The notes: generated by a model not told the origin, from the sequence alone. 64,000 bases of DNA from Rhizobium sp. CF080 (GCF_000282095.2 NZ_AKKC02000002.1:248001-312000), one strand, 5' to 3'. Positions 48,987 to 61,879 are shown, counted from the first letter of the stretch. Made by a program: numbers and translations.

Positions 48987-49074
48987 ATCGTCCTCAATTA
49001 GGCTGGTGGAGGGCCCCAGACCCGAAGGGTCATGTTGCTAACGCGCGGGCTTATGCACGGCGAAGCGCGGAGGA

Positions 49075-49482
49075 TCAAGGGGCTCGGGGAACTGCGTGTT
49101 CAATCAGATCCCAGGTGTTGCCGTAAGGATCGGCAAACACGGCCACCGAGCCGTAGATCTCGTGCCGCGGCTCTTCGAGGAAGCGGACGCCTCTGGCGGT
49201 CATGGCGGCATGGTCGCGAGCGAAATCGTCCGTCTTCAGGAAGAACCCGACCCGGCCGCCGGCCTGGTTGCCGATCGCGGCCTTCTGCGTGTCGGTGGCG
49301 GCCTTGGCCAGCAGCAGGGCAGCGCCCTCGCTCCCCTTCGGCTTCACCACGACCCAGCGCTTGCCCTCCGGCTGCACACTATCCTCCAGGCATTCGAAGC
49401 CGAGCACGCCGCAATAAAAATCCTTCGCCCCATCGTAATCATCGACGATCAGGGCCACGAGAAACAGCGATTGGACGGGCAT
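49075..49482 (-). CDS. VOC-superfamily (glyoxalase-like) protein
   Basis: The 135-residue protein has a vicinal oxygen chelate fold: LVALIVDDYDGAKDFYCGVLGFE at the start, then RVGFFLKTDDFARDHAAMTARG and the end SVAVFADPYGNTWDLIEH. Members include glyoxalase, resistance proteins and dioxygenases; the substrate is unknown. I use the ATG at 49482 (MPVQSLF), preceded by GGAG. It is inserted between trpS and murJ. Confidence 0.88.
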   Translation of the reverse strand: MPVQSLFLVALIVDDYDGAKDFYCGVLGFECLEDSVQPEGKRWVVVKPKGSEGAALLLAKAATDTQKAAIGNQAGGRVGFFLKTDDFARDHAAMTARGVRFLEEPRHEIYGSVAVFADPYGNTWDLIEHAVPRAP

Positions 49483-49853
49483 GGGGGAACTCCGAATTCG
49501 ATTGATTTGGCCGCTGCAGGTTGCCGGCCGTGGCGATTTTAGCGGAGCGAGGAGCTCCATTTGAGGAGGTCTCGCGAAGCACTACAGCGACAAAAGAGCG
49601 GTCCACATATCATTCGAGGTAGGGCCACGAAACGCCTACCTCATTAGGCGTACAACTCCTAAGTCAATACGCCTAAAGGCAAAATTTTTCTCCTGGCGCC
49701 TCCGAATAGATTAATGAATGTTAGTCTTTTAGGCAGCCATAATCCCAATTCTGAGCAAAAGTCTCCTTATTCGCGCCCCTTTTGGAAAGGAAATACCCAA
49801 GCGTACCACGGTTAACCGGTCATGAACGACACGGTCTGTCCTCGGGGGATATC
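49483..49853. other. 371-bp intergenic region with repeats
   Basis: This stretch between the VOC gene and the peptidase gene is AT-rich compared with its surroundings, mainly at about 49675-49770. It holds three ACGCCTA/TAGGCGT half-sites at 49632-49676. I see no gene in it. Confidence 0.55.
49632..49676. promoter_or_regulatory. cluster of ACGCCTA/TAGGCGT half-sites
   Basis: Half-site ACGCCTA is at 49632-49638, TTAGGCGTA at 49644-49652 and TACGCCTAA at 49668-49676. The second and third form a perfect nine-base inverted repeat with a 15-base spacer, and the first and second form another with six bases between. Such overlap suits a dimeric regulator with alternative sites, or alternative RNA hairpins. 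It is about 180 bp upstream of the peptidase gene. Confidence 0.5.
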
Positions 49854-50294
49854 ATGCGCATCATATTTCGCGTCGCGCTTACCTGCCTATTGGCGCTAGG
49901 CCTCAATGTCACTGCCGAAGCTGGCGAAAACCAAAAACGCCGAAGCACTTCCTTCAAGCATGACTATTCAGCCTTTTACACCGTACAGCGGATCAGCGTC
50001 CGTACGAGCTGTTTCCCGGAAAAGCTGGGAGCCATCCTCGCGCATATCGCGCAGAAGACCGGCCACAAGCCGATGGTCACGTCCGGCCACCGGCCGCATT
50101 CCGGCAGATCGCAGCACAGCCATTGTTATGCGGCGGATATCCGGGTGCCGGGCGTGTCGGAGCGGACCATCCTTGCAGCAGCAGCCAGCGCGCCGGGCAT
50201 CGGCGGCATAGGCCGGTATTGCAACGGCATCGTGCACGTGGATGTCGGGCCGAAACGCCAATGGGCGTATTGCGGGCGACGCAGGCGAGGTTAG
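49854..50294 (+). CDS. exported M15-like (DUF882-type) peptidase
   Basis: The 146-residue protein has a signal peptide (RIIFRVALTCLLALGLNVTAEA, to about residue 23) and a D-Ala-D-Ala carboxypeptidase-type zinc domain: VTSGHRPH, QHSHCYAADIRV (the SxHxxGxAxD position, with a Cys replacing the Gly) and the third ligand in GIVHVDVG. It probably acts on cell wall peptides in the periplasm. GGGGGA lies upstream of the ATG at 49854. Its 3' end overlaps the convergent murJ by four bases. Confidence 0.82.
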   Translation: MRIIFRVALTCLLALGLNVTAEAGENQKRRSTSFKHDYSAFYTVQRISVRTSCFPEKLGAILAHIAQKTGHKPMVTSGHRPHSGRSQHSHCYAADIRVPGVSERTILAAAASAPGIGGIGRYCNGIVHVDVGPKRQWAYCGRRRRG

Positions 50295-51859
50295 GTCTTC
50301 GGTTTCCGCTTGATGTTCCGGCGTAGCATGCCGATGTCGGCGCCGCCGATCAGGAAGGCGCTGGCGAAATAGACGACCATCGCCAGGACGAGCAGGCCGC
50401 CGAGTGCCGCGACCTGATGGATCAGCGAGGCATCCGGGGTCAGCCACGGCCCGGCATGGCGGAGCGCATAGACCAGCGCCGCCGACATGATGCCGGTCGA
50501 GACCAGCAGCAGGGCCGTACGCTTCGCGAGCGCCCATTCCCAGGTGAGATGGCCCCGCCAGACGAGCGTCGTAAACAGCAGCACCGTGTTGGTCCAGCCG
50601 GCCGCAGCCTCGGCCGTTGCAATGCCGCGTTCGGCAATCAGCGGGAAAAGCGAGATAGCCAGGCCCGAATTGATGACGACCGAGAGCATGGTGAACCGCA
50701 TCGGAGTCTTGGTGTCCTCGCGGGCGTAGAAGCCCGGTTGCAGCGCCTTGATCAGCACAAAGCCGGGCAGGCCGATGCCGTAGATCGCGAGGATGGCGGC
50801 GACGATCGAGGTATTTTCGGCCGAGAAGGCGCCGCGCTCATAGAGCACGCGGATGATCGCGTCGGACAGGATCCAGAGGCCGGCGGCAGCCGGCAGGGTC
50901 AGGAACAGCACGAATTCGATCGAGCGGTTCTGGATATTGGCGGCTTCCTTGAGGTGCCCGCCTTTCAAGGCGCGGGCAAGCTCGGGCAGAAGCACGATGC
51001 CGACGGCGACGCCGACGACACCGAGCGGAAGCTGGTAGATGCGGTCGGCATATTGGAGGGCGGCGATTGCGCCTTCTTTGCCGGACGCGATCGCCTGGCC
51101 GATGATCTGGTTGATCTGGGTGATGCCGCCGGTGACGGCCGCCGGTACCGCCAGCACGAGAAGGCGCTTGACGTTCGGCGTCATCTTCGGTCGGCGGAAA
51201 CCGATATTGATGCCCGCATGGCGCACGCCGGCATAGACGACGGCAAGCTGCAGGATACCGGCCGCCAGCACACTCCAGGAGAGATACCAGGCAATCGTCA
51301 GCGGATCGGCATGGATCCAGAGGCCGTAGAACAATGCGCCGATCATCACCACGTTCAGGAAGACCGGGGCGATGGCGGCGGCGAAGAAGTGGTGCAGCGA
51401 ATTCAGCATGCCGCTCAGCATCGCCGTCAGCGACATGCACATCAGATAGGGAAACATCACCGCTGCCAGGCGGATGGTGATGGAAATCTTTTCCGGATCG
51501 CCGGCGAAACCCGGCGCGATGATCCATTCCACCAGCCACGGCATCATCAGTTCCATGACGATGGTGATGATCATCAGAGCCGAGAAGAGAACGCCAAAAA
51601 CCTCTTCCGAGAAGCGCTTTGCTCCCTCGACGCCGTTCTCCTCGATCTCCTTCGAAAACAGCGGCACGAAGGCGGCATTGAAGGCGCCCTCGGCAAACAG
51701 CCGGCGGAAGAGGTTCGGGAAGCGGAAGGCGGCGTAGAAGACGTCAGCCATCGGGCCGGTGCCGAGCGCCGCGGCCATGAAGGTCTCGCGTGCAAAACCG
51801 AAAATCCGGCTGCCGAGGGTCGCTCCGCCGACTGTCGCGAATTTTCGAACAAGGCTCAT
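50291..51859 (-). CDS. murJ: lipid II flippase MurJ
   Basis: MurJ moves lipid II across the inner membrane for peptidoglycan synthesis. The 522-residue protein has 14 hydrophobic helices of the MOP/MviN fold. It keeps the start SLVRKFATVGGATLGSRI..GFARE and FRFPNLFRRLFAEGAFNAAFVPLF. It is 24 bp downstream of glnD, as in many alphaproteobacteria. Confidence 0.97.
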   Translation of the reverse strand: MSLVRKFATVGGATLGSRIFGFARETFMAAALGTGPMADVFYAAFRFPNLFRRLFAEGAFNAAFVPLFSKEIEENGVEGAKRFSEEVFGVLFSALMIITIVMELMMPWLVEWIIAPGFAGDPEKISITIRLAAVMFPYLMCMSLTAMLSGMLNSLHHFFAAAIAPVFLNVVMIGALFYGLWIHADPLTIAWYLSWSVLAAGILQLAVVYAGVRHAGINIGFRRPKMTPNVKRLLVLAVPAAVTGGITQINQIIGQAIASGKEGAIAALQYADRIYQLPLGVVGVAVGIVLLPELARALKGGHLKEAANIQNRSIEFVLFLTLPAAAGLWILSDAIIRVLYERGAFSAENTSIVAAILAIYGIGLPGFVLIKALQPGFYAREDTKTPMRFTMLSVVINSGLAISLFPLIAERGIATAEAAAGWTNTVLLFTTLVWRGHLTWEWALAKRTALLLVSTGIMSAALVYALRHAGPWLTPDASLIHQVAALGGLLVLAMVVYFASAFLIGGADIGMLRRNIKRKPKT

Positions 51860-51883
51860 TGGGCGAGGCTCATCGCAGGGAAC

Positions 51884-54721
51884 TCACATGCTTGCCTTGG
51901 ACTTGCGGGGCTGGGGCGCCAGGTCCGGATTGGGAGCCGGGGCGATGATGCCCGTCGGCATGCCGCTTCTCAGTTCATCCTCCTGCTCGGACATCACAGC
52001 CTTCAGCCGCGCTGCGATATTGCCCTGGCGGTTCTCGTTCACGACCTTCTGGCCGACGAGATCGGTGACGTAGAAGGTATCGATGACCTTTTCGCCGAAG
52101 GTGGTGATCCGTGCCGAATGAATGTCGAGCGAGAGATCGGCAAGCACGGCGGTGATATCCGCCAGCAGGCCGGTGCGGTCGAGGCATTCCACCTCGATGA
52201 CCGTGAACTTGTTCGACAGGCCGTTCGACAAAATGACCGACGGCGGAATGGTGAAGGTCTTGTTGCGCTTGCGCGATTTGGCGCGCGTCGCGATGACTTC
52301 CGGCAGGCGCTTCTTGCCCGAGAGCACGTCCTCGATCATCCGGCTGATCGTGCCGGCGCGGCGCAGTTCATCCTCGTCCACCGGGAATTCCCGATTGATC
52401 AGAATAGTGTCGAGCGCCCGGCCGTCGGAAGTCGTGAAGATCTGCGCGTCAGCAATGTTGGCGCCGGCTGCGGCGCAGGCGCCGGCGATGATCGACAGCA
52501 GACGCGGATGGTCAGGCGCCAGAACGGTGATCTCGGTAATGGCGTGGAAACTGTCCGTCCTCACCATGGTGGCGAGCGCCTGGCCCGCCTTGTCGGTATC
52601 GCGGATGAACTTCGTATGGCGGACCTGATCCTCCAGCGAGACCGACAGGAGGTAAGGCTGGTAGTGCAGTTTCGAGTAGGTGCGGCGGTCCTTGGCGCTC
52701 CACTCGGCCAATGCCTTGAAGAGCTCTTCTTCGGCGACCTTGGCGCGCTCCTTGCGCGAGACTTCCGAGAAGCCCCCCGAGAGCAGCAGCTCGGTCTCGT
52801 AATAGAGCGTGCGCAGCAGCTGCCCCTTCCAGCCGTTCCAGACACCCGGGCCGACGGCGCGGATATCGCAGATGGTCAGGATCAATAGCAGCTTCAGCCG
52901 GTCCATCGACTGCACCTTCTCGGCAAAGTCGGTGATCGTCTTGCGGTCGTGCAGGTCGCGGGTCTGGGCCGTCATCGACATCAGCAGATGCACTTCGATC
53001 AGCCAGACGACGAGTTCGGTCTGCTTGGCATTGAGGCCGAGACGCGGGCACAGCTTGCGGGCGATGCGGGCGCCGGCGATCGAGTGATCTTCCTGGCGGC
53101 CCTTGGCGACGTCATGCAGCAGCACGGCGACGTAAAGCGCCTCGCGCTCCTCGACACTCGGCATCACCTTGTTGGCGAGCGGGTGGATATCGGCAGCCTT
53201 GCCCTTGTCGACTTCCGACAATGCCTCGACCGAACGGATCAGGTGCTCGTCGACGGTGTAGTGATGATACATGTTGAACTGCATCATCGCTACGACCTTG
53301 CCGAATTCCGGAATGAAGCGGCCGAGCACGCCGGCCTCATTCATGCGGCGCAGCATCAGCGCCGGGTCACGCCGCGAGGTCAGCATGGAAAGGAACAGCC
53401 GGTTCGCCTCCTCGTTCTCGCGCACATCGTTGTCGATCAGCGCCAGCGAGCGGGTCATGCGCTTCAGCGCATCCGGATGAAGCTCCAGCCCGTTGATGTC
53501 GGCCACATGGAAAAAGCGGATGATATTGACCGGATCGCGCTTGAAGACGTTCGGATCAGCCAGCGTAATGCGGCCGCGGTCCACCACGAATTCCACGGTG
53601 CCGGGGATCTTGTGGAGACGCTTGGTGAAGCGCGAGATGACGCGATTGGTGAGGCCGGGAGCGGCCTTCGCCTGCTGCTCTTCCAGCGCCGCGCAGAGAA
53701 TGCGGGTCAGATCGCCGACATTCTTCGAGACGAGGAAATAGTGCTTCATGAAGCGCTCGACGGCGGAAAGGCCGGGGCGCGAGTGATAGCCGAGGCTTTC
53801 GGCGATCTCGCGCTGAATGTCGAACGAGAGACGCTCCTCTGCCTTGCCGGTGAGGAAATGCATCTGGCAGCGCACCGCCCAGAGGAAGTCGTCGGCCTTC
53901 TCGAACGAGCGCGCCTCCTCGCGGGAGAGGACGCCGAGTTTTACCAGCTCGGTCGTCTCGCGGACCCGGTAGTAATATTTGGCGATCCAGAAGAGCGTAT
54001 GGAGGTCGCGCAGGCCGCCCTTGCCTTCCTTGACGTTCGGCTCGACCAGATAGCGCGTATCGCCGGCCTTCTCGTGGCGATTGTCGCGCTCGGCAAGCTT
54101 GGCGGCGATGAATTCCGGGCCGGTATCAGCGACGATTTCGTTGTCGAAACGGCTCTCGAGTTCCTTCACCAGCGCCTCGCGACCGCAGATATAGCGGCTT
54201 TCGAGAATGGCGGTGCGGATCGTCATGTCGGTCTTCGACAGGCGGATGCACTCTTCGACGGTGCGGGTCGCATGACCGACCTTGAAGCCCATGTCCCACA
54301 GGAGATAGAGCAGGAACTCGACGGCCTTGCGCATGGTCTCGGTATTGCGCGCGGGCAGCAGGAACAGGAGGTCGATGTCCGAACCCGGCGCCAACGTATC
54401 GCGGCCATAACCACCAACGGCCGCCACGGCGATATCGGTACCCTCTGTATAGAGGCCGTCAGCAATCGTCTCGTAGAGAACGCAGATCAGCTGGTCCTGA
54501 AGCCAGGAGATGCGGCGGGCACAATTCAGCCCGCTGCCGTCCTTGGCCAGAAGCTGGCGAGCCTTTTCGCGGCCCTCGACGCTTGCCCGGCGCAGCAGCG
54601 GCAGAAGTGCCGCCCGCAATTCGAGCTGGGGGCGATCCTCGTCCTTGACGATCGTCCGGCAATCGGCCCGAAGACGGGCCACGTCGAGAAGTTCAGAAAA
54701 ATCGATGTCGTGTCTGGCCAT
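51884..54721 (-). CDS. glnD: bifunctional uridylyltransferase/uridylyl-removing enzyme (PII)
   Basis: GlnD uridylylates PII proteins when glutamine is low and removes UMP when it is high. The 945-residue protein has the nucleotidyltransferase motif [19 protein letters not shown] (around residues 94-112), an HD domain with [14 protein letters not shown], and two ACT domains at the C-terminal end (about 735-815 and 850-925; the second with [16 protein letters not shown]). All expected parts are present. It is the first gene of glnD-murJ. Confidence 0.98.
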   Translation of the reverse strand: MARHDIDFSELLDVARLRADCRTIVKDEDRPQLELRAALLPLLRRASVEGREKARQLLAKDGSGLNCARRISWLQDQLICVLYETIADGLYTEGTDIAVAAVGGYGRDTLAPGSDIDLLFLLPARNTETMRKAVEFLLYLLWDMGFKVGHATRTVEECIRLSKTDMTIRTAILESRYICGREALVKELESRFDNEIVADTGPEFIAAKLAERDNRHEKAGDTRYLVEPNVKEGKGGLRDLHTLFWIAKYYYRVRETTELVKLGVLSREEARSFEKADDFLWAVRCQMHFLTGKAEERLSFDIQREIAESLGYHSRPGLSAVERFMKHYFLVSKNVGDLTRILCAALEEQQAKAAPGLTNRVISRFTKRLHKIPGTVEFVVDRGRITLADPNVFKRDPVNIIRFFHVADINGLELHPDALKRMTRSLALIDNDVRENEEANRLFLSMLTSRRDPALMLRRMNEAGVLGRFIPEFGKVVAMMQFNMYHHYTVDEHLIRSVEALSEVDKGKAADIHPLANKVMPSVEEREALYVAVLLHDVAKGRQEDHSIAGARIARKLCPRLGLNAKQTELVVWLIEVHLLMSMTAQTRDLHDRKTITDFAEKVQSMDRLKLLLILTICDIRAVGPGVWNGWKGQLLRTLYYETELLLSGGFSEVSRKERAKVAEEELFKALAEWSAKDRRTYSKLHYQPYLLSVSLEDQVRHTKFIRDTDKAGQALATMVRTDSFHAITEITVLAPDHPRLLSIIAGACAAAGANIADAQIFTTSDGRALDTILINREFPVDEDELRRAGTISRMIEDVLSGKKRLPEVIATRAKSRKRNKTFTIPPSVILSNGLSNKFTVIEVECLDRTGLLADITAVLADLSLDIHSARITTFGEKVIDTFYVTDLVGQKVVNENRQGNIAARLKAVMSEQEDELRSGMPTGIIAPAPNPDLAPQPRKSKASM

Positions 54722-54832
54722 GTTATCCTGCCGGTGCCCGGCCTGCGGAGGGGGCTATAGTCTTTTTAGGGCACCTTGACCAACGATTATCATCATCGGA
54801 CGTTTCAAAGTTGTTGCTTCCTGCTTCGAAGT

Positions 54833-55864
54833 TCAAGCCCGTGTTTTTCTGGCACCGCCGTCTTGTGCGGCCCTTGCCTCGACCCTCCATTGCTTGGGGC
54901 TCATGCCCGTCACGCGGCGGAATTCACGGTTGAAGTTCGACTTCGTCGAGAAGCCGACGTCGAGCATGATCTGGATCACCGTCAGTTCGGTTTCCCGCAA
55001 AAGGCGGCAGGCTTCGGCGATGCGGCGGTTGTTGACGAATTGCGAGACATTCAGCCCCGTCGCGCGATTGATGGCGGCCGAGACCTCACGGGCGGGGAGC
55101 CTTGCTCTGCGGGCAAGCTTTGCGAGGCTCAGGTCCTCGCTCCGATAAAGCTCGCCCTCTTCCAGAGCCACCTCAATGTGGGATAGTGCGGCCCTGTCTT
55201 CTTCCGTCGGTTCTATCGAAGGCGAAGCTGCAGCCGGTTTGGCCGACGAAAAATCGGGTGAAAAATAGTAGACGATCACAGCTGCGATCGCCGCCAGATT
55301 CATGATCGTGACAGCCAATGGCACATCGCCCGCGCCGTGGATACTGGTGTAGACGGCCAGCGAGGCGTCGCTGAGGGCGAAGAACAGCATCAGGCCCGCG
55401 GTCAATCGGGCGGCGCGCAGAGCCGGTCTCATGCGCGGAAGCGAGGCTTCCGCCATCACGTCCGCACCACCTAAGAGCGTCAGGCGCCAGAGTGCGATGC
55501 CGTAGCCGAAGAAGATCACCAGCAACAACGGATCGACGAGATGGCGCAGAAAACCGATAGAGGCGGCGACAGCCAGGGGCGGCAGGATATGCAGCCAGGG
55601 CTTTTCGAGAGGTTCGTCCATCAACGCACGGAACGCCAGGAAGGCAAGCGGCGGCATGATCGCGGCGGTGATCGGCTGAACCGGCGCAAGCGCCTTGACG
55701 CCGTAACCGAAGTGCAGGCCGACGATCACGCCCTGCAGGGCATAGAGAATGAGAAAAGCGAAGAAGTAACGACGCGAGCCCGGCGCTTCGACGCCCCTCA
55801 AGCTGCGGTAGAGCGTCAACGCAAAAACAAGGCCGGCAAGAAAGGGCAAAGGAACGGACAGCAC
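54833..55864 (-). CDS. membrane-anchored AraC-family transcriptional regulator
   Basis: The 343-residue protein has six or seven hydrophobic segments in its N-terminal 200 residues (FLAGLVFALTLYRSL, FFAFLILYALQGVIVGLHF, ITAAIMPPLAFLAF, LLVIFFGYGIALW, LTAGLMLFFALSDASLA, TIMNLAAIAAVIVYYF). A C-terminal AraC double helix-turn-helix follows (about 230-330: LARRARLPAREVSAAINRAT, VIQIMLDVGFSTKSNFNREF). A regulator fixed in the membrane is less common than the soluble form. It sits between glnD and mutS, where related genomes usually have none. Signal and targets are unknown. Confidence 0.9.
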   Translation of the reverse strand: MLSVPLPFLAGLVFALTLYRSLRGVEAPGSRRYFFAFLILYALQGVIVGLHFGYGVKALAPVQPITAAIMPPLAFLAFRALMDEPLEKPWLHILPPLAVAASIGFLRHLVDPLLLVIFFGYGIALWRLTLLGGADVMAEASLPRMRPALRAARLTAGLMLFFALSDASLAVYTSIHGAGDVPLAVTIMNLAAIAAVIVYYFSPDFSSAKPAAASPSIEPTEEDRAALSHIEVALEEGELYRSEDLSLAKLARRARLPAREVSAAINRATGLNVSQFVNNRRIAEACRLLRETELTVIQIMLDVGFSTKSNFNREFRRVTGMSPKQWRVEARAAQDGGARKTRA

Positions 55865-56026
55865 GTGGAGCCCCGATGAAAGCGGCCTAAATCATGATCT
55901 TGAAGGCCTTTATCACGTTCGAGGTCGAAAGGCATGCGGATCGAAGTTCGGGCAAGGCTATGCCCGGCGCGATTCCCCACCTTTGGATAACTCAGGACTG
56001 CACACTCTGGAATCCCTGCCGGAACG

Positions 56027-58759
56027 TCAGGCCTTCAGCTGCTTCTTCAGCGCATAGAGGGCGTCCAGAGCTTCGCGGGGGGTCATGTCGTCCGGGTTGA
56101 TGGCCTTCAGCGCGTCCTCGACCTTAGACGGCCCGGCGCGTTTTGCCTCTTCGCGGCGGACCGCGACCTGGAAGAGCGGCAGGTCGTCGATCAGCTGGCT
56201 CGCTGGGTTCTTACGGTCGGAATCCTCGAGCTTGGTCAGCACGTCGCGGGCGCGGGCGACGACCGAGTCGGGAAGACCGGCAAGTCGCGCGACCTGGATG
56301 CCGTAGGAACGGTCGGCAGCGCCGGGGCCGACTTCGTGCAGGAAGATCACCTCACCATCCCATTCCTTCACCCGCATCGTGGCGTTGGAAAGCCGGTTCA
56401 GCTTTTCCGACAGCACCGTCAGCTCGTGGAAATGGGTGGCGAAGAGGCCACGGCACTTGTTTGCCTCGTGCAGGTGCTCCACGGCGGCCCAGGCGATCGA
56501 CAGACCGTCGAACGTCGCAGTCCCGCGGCCGATCTCGTCGAGGATGACCAGCGAACGGTCGCTCGCCTGATTGAGGATGGCGGCCGTTTCGACCATCTCG
56601 ACCATGAAGGTGGAGCGGCCGCGGGCCAGATCGTCGGACGCGCCGACGCGGGAGAAGAGCCGGTCGACGATGCCGATATGGGCCGACGTCGCCGGCACGA
56701 ACGAGCCCATCTGCGCAAGGATGGCGATCAATGCGTTCTGGCGCAGGAAAGTCGACTTGCCGCCCATGTTGGGGCCAGTCAGCAGCCAGAGCGCGCCGAA
56801 TTCGCTGCCATTGTGCGGCGAGAGATCGCAATCATTGGCGATGAACGGGCCGACGGACTGTTTGCGCAGCGCCTGCTCGACCACCGGATGGCGGCCGCCT
56901 TCGATCGCGAACATCCGCGAGGCGTCGACGATCGGGCGACGGTAGCTCCACTCGTCGGCGAGCATAGCAAGAGCCGCCGCGACATCGATCACTGCCAGCG
57001 CCCGGGCGCCGGCCTTGATCGCCTCAGCCTCCGAGGTCACCGCCGCGACCATCTTGTCGAAGGCTTCGAGCTCGATGGTCAGCGCCTTGTCGGCGGCGTT
57101 GGCGATGCGGCTTTCGAGATCGGCAAGTTCCGTCGTCGTGAAGCGCATGGCGCTTGCCATGGTCTGGCGGTGGATGAATCGGGCCTTGCCTTCCGGCGTA
57201 TCGGTCATCGTGCCAGAATTGCCGGCGGTCACTTCGATGAAATAGCCGAGCACGTTGTTGTGCTTGATCTTCAGCGACTTGATGCCGGTTTCCTCGGCAT
57301 ATTGGAGCTGGAGTGCGGCGATGACCCGCCGGGACTGGTCGCGCAGTGCCCGGACTTCGTCGAGCTCGGAATGAGCGCCTTCGGCAAGGAAGCCGCCGTC
57401 GCGCTTCAAAAGCGGCAGTTCCTCCGCCAGCATATTGCCGAGCATGGATTCCAGATGAAGCGGCAGAGCCTTCAGGTCGTCGAGCGCCTGCCCCAGTTCC
57501 TCGGGCAACATCGCCCGGTCGAGGAAGGCCGCGACACCGCGGGCCGCTTCCAACCCCTGCAGGATACTGCCGAGATCGCGAGGGCCGCCACGGTCGAGCG
57601 CCAGGCGCGACAAGGCGCGCGGCATATCCGGCACATGCTTCAGCCCGGAGCGCAGCTCACTGCAGAGAGACGGTTCTTCCAGCAGGAATGAGATGGAATC
57701 GAGGCGCCGATTGATGCGGTCTGGATCGGTCAGCGGCGACATCAGCCGTTCTGCGAGCAGGCGAGCCCCGCCGCCGGTCACCGTGCGGTCGATCGCCTTC
57801 AGAAGCGTGCCTTCACGCTCGCCCGACAAAGTCTTGGTCAATTCCAGATTGCCGCGGGTCGCCGGGTCGATGAACAGCGTCGAGGCGCCGCTTTCGCGCT
57901 CCGGGCGGCCGAGCGGGGGTCGTTCGGCGATTTGGGTCTTTTCCACATAAGCGACGGCGGCAGCGGCAGCGGCCAGTTCCGCGCGGGAAAAATTGCCGAA
58001 ACCTTCGAGCGTGCCGACGCCGAAATAGCGGGTTATGCGGCCCTCGGCGCTGGCGCTGTCGAAGAGCACGGACGGCTGCGGCACCGCGACCTTGCCGAGC
58101 ACGTCGAAGACCGGCTTCAGCTCGGCGTCATGGAACATCGTGTCCGGCAGGATCAGCTCACGCGGATCAATGCGCAGGATATCGGCAAGCAGCCGCGACT
58201 GATCGGTCTCGGCGAGCCGGAAGACACCCGTCGAGATATCGATCCAGGCGAGCGCCAGGAGAGGCTCGGCCGCGCCCTTGATGCGGGCGAGCGCCATCAG
58301 GTAGTTCGACTCGGAGGGCGAAAGCAGCTTTTCCTCGGTGATCGTGCCGGGTGTCACCAGCCGCACGACATCGCGTTTCACCACCGACTTCGAGCCGCGC
58401 TTCTTGGCCTCCGCCGGATCTTCCACCTGTTCGCAGACGGCGACGCGGAAACCGAGCGAGATCAGCTTCTGCAGATAGTCGTCGGCGGCATGCACCGGCA
58501 CGCCGCACATCGGGATGTCGCGACCGAGATGCTGGCCGCGCTTGGTGAGCGTGATGCCGAGAGCGCGGGACGCATCGACCGCATCCTCGAAGAACAGCTC
58601 GTAGAAATCGCCCATGCGATAGAAGAGCAGCGAACCCGGATTGTTCGCCTTGATCTCGATATATTGCTCCATCATCGGCGTCGCCGAGGCGCGGCTTTCC
58701 TCCGAGGCAAGCTCGGCAGTATTCAGGGCGTCGATGGGGAATCTTTCAAACTGGGTCAC
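56027..58759 (-). CDS. mutS: DNA mismatch repair protein MutS
   Basis: MutS recognises base mismatches and starts repair. The protein of about 910 residues has the mismatch-binding domain with MDFYELFF-like [12 protein letters not shown], the clamp and lever core, and the ATPase with Walker [16 protein letters not shown], then [12 protein letters not shown] and ATHFHELT. I prefer a GTG start at 58759 ([10 protein letters not shown]); the frame could also begin at an ATG at 58855 overlapping the leader of maeB. No strong ribosome site fixes it. Confidence 0.95.
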   Translation of the reverse strand: MTQFERFPIDALNTAELASEESRASATPMMEQYIEIKANNPGSLLFYRMGDFYELFFEDAVDASRALGITLTKRGQHLGRDIPMCGVPVHAADDYLQKLISLGFRVAVCEQVEDPAEAKKRGSKSVVKRDVVRLVTPGTITEEKLLSPSESNYLMALARIKGAAEPLLALAWIDISTGVFRLAETDQSRLLADILRIDPRELILPDTMFHDAELKPVFDVLGKVAVPQPSVLFDSASAEGRITRYFGVGTLEGFGNFSRAELAAAAAAVAYVEKTQIAERPPLGRPERESGASTLFIDPATRGNLELTKTLSGEREGTLLKAIDRTVTGGGARLLAERLMSPLTDPDRINRRLDSISFLLEEPSLCSELRSGLKHVPDMPRALSRLALDRGGPRDLGSILQGLEAARGVAAFLDRAMLPEELGQALDDLKALPLHLESMLGNMLAEELPLLKRDGGFLAEGAHSELDEVRALRDQSRRVIAALQLQYAEETGIKSLKIKHNNVLGYFIEVTAGNSGTMTDTPEGKARFIHRQTMASAMRFTTTELADLESRIANAADKALTIELEAFDKMVAAVTSEAEAIKAGARALAVIDVAAALAMLADEWSYRRPIVDASRMFAIEGGRHPVVEQALRKQSVGPFIANDCDLSPHNGSEFGALWLLTGPNMGGKSTFLRQNALIAILAQMGSFVPATSAHIGIVDRLFSRVGASDDLARGRSTFMVEMVETAAILNQASDRSLVILDEIGRGTATFDGLSIAWAAVEHLHEANKCRGLFATHFHELTVLSEKLNRLSNATMRVKEWDGEVIFLHEVGPGAADRSYGIQVARLAGLPDSVVARARDVLTKLEDSDRKNPASQLIDDLPLFQVAVRREEAKRAGPSKVEDALKAINPDDMTPREALDALYALKKQLKA

Positions 58760-58872
58760 GGAACCGATTTTTTGTTGCGCGCTGGAACTTGCGACACTAT
58801 CGATGAAGACACCTGAAAGACAACATCTGCTGCGGCCTAGAGGACGGCTGCCCACAAAAAGCTGGAGGAGAC

Positions 58873-61170
<2,298 letters not shown>

Positions 61171-61189
61171 TTTCTTGAAAGCGAACTCC

Positions 61190-61222
61190 AAGTGGACTAA
61201 GTTCAGTGAACTAAGTCCACTT
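61190..61222. promoter_or_regulatory. 33-bp operator palindrome of the toxin-antitoxin pair
   Basis: The left arm AAGTGGACTAAGTTCA (61190-61205) and right arm TGAACTAAGTCCACTT (61207-61222) are inverted copies at 15 of 16 positions around one central G. It ends 13 bases before the antitoxin ATG. Phd/VapB-type antitoxins bind such palindromes to repress their own operon; the palindrome is read directly, the binding is inferred. Confidence 0.82.
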
Positions 61223-61235
61223 GAGGTCGCTGCTC

Positions 61236-61493
61236 ATGAAGACCGTCAATATCCATGAAGCCAAGACTCACTTGTCGCGTCTCGTTGAAGAGGCGGCGAA
61301 CGGCGAAGCTTTTGTCATCGCCAAGGCCGGAAAGCCGATGGTGAAGGTCGTGCCTCTGGAAGAGGTGCCTTCGGAAGAACCGAAGAAGAAACGCCGGATC
61401 GGCTTCCTGAAGGGCCAGATTTCGGTTCCGGACGACTTCGACACGATGTTCGCCAAGGAGATCGAAGACATGTTCTATGGCGAGCACAAGTGA
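61236..61493 (+). CDS. Phd/YefM-type antitoxin
   Basis: The 85-residue protein starts MKTVNIHEAKTHLSRLVEEA and continues GEAFVIAKAGKPMVKVVPL, the standard Phd/YefM DNA-binding domain. A C-terminal tail (EEPKKKRRIGFLKGQISVP and on) would fold on and block the toxin. GAGG lies nine bases before the ATG at 61236. It overlaps the toxin gene by four bases (GTGA) and is preceded by a palindromic operator. Confidence 0.92.
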   Translation: MKTVNIHEAKTHLSRLVEEAANGEAFVIAKAGKPMVKVVPLEEVPSEEPKKKRRIGFLKGQISVPDDFDTMFAKEIEDMFYGEHK

Positions 61494-61879
61494 GGATCCT
61501 TCTCGACTCGCACCTTCTTGTCTGGATATCCGAAGAGTCGCCGAGGTTACCTAAAATCGTTGAGCGCCTTTTGGAAGATGGCGAACACCGTTTCTTTTTC
61601 AGCGCCGCAAGCCTCTGGGAACTTGCAATCAAGAGCGCACTCGGAAAGATCGATTACCACGTCGATGTCATGCAGCTCTATTCCGAGCTGCTGGACAACG
61701 AATATGAAGAGCTCCCTCTAAACAGCCGGCACGCTTTTGCCTTGGCGGGCCTGCCGCCCATCCATAAAGACCCATTCGACCGGATGCTGATCGCGCAGAG
61801 CATTTCGGAAGGTATGCTGCTCCTGACCTCAGATGAGACGATCGCGCGATATAGTGGAACGATTCAGCTCGTAAGGTAA
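61490..61879 (+). CDS. VapC-like PIN-domain toxin
   Basis: The 129-residue protein has the PIN RNase fold and acidic residues LLDSHLLVW (Asp6), SLWELAIKS, PFDRMLIAQ and LLTSDETI. Such toxins cut RNA, in many cases initiator tRNA, when freed from the antitoxin. The GTG start overlaps the antitoxin stop, so translation is coupled. All catalytic acids are present, so it looks active. It is an insertion between maeB and olsB. Confidence 0.92.
   Translation: MRILLDSHLLVWISEESPRLPKIVERLLEDGEHRFFFSAASLWELAIKSALGKIDYHVDVMQLYSELLDNEYEELPLNSRHAFALAGLPPIHKDPFDRMLIAQSISEGMLLLTSDETIARYSGTIQLVR

Noticed and set aside
50417..52888. 823-residue plus-strand frame
   Set aside because: It is antisense to murJ and glnD, with no recognisable motif.
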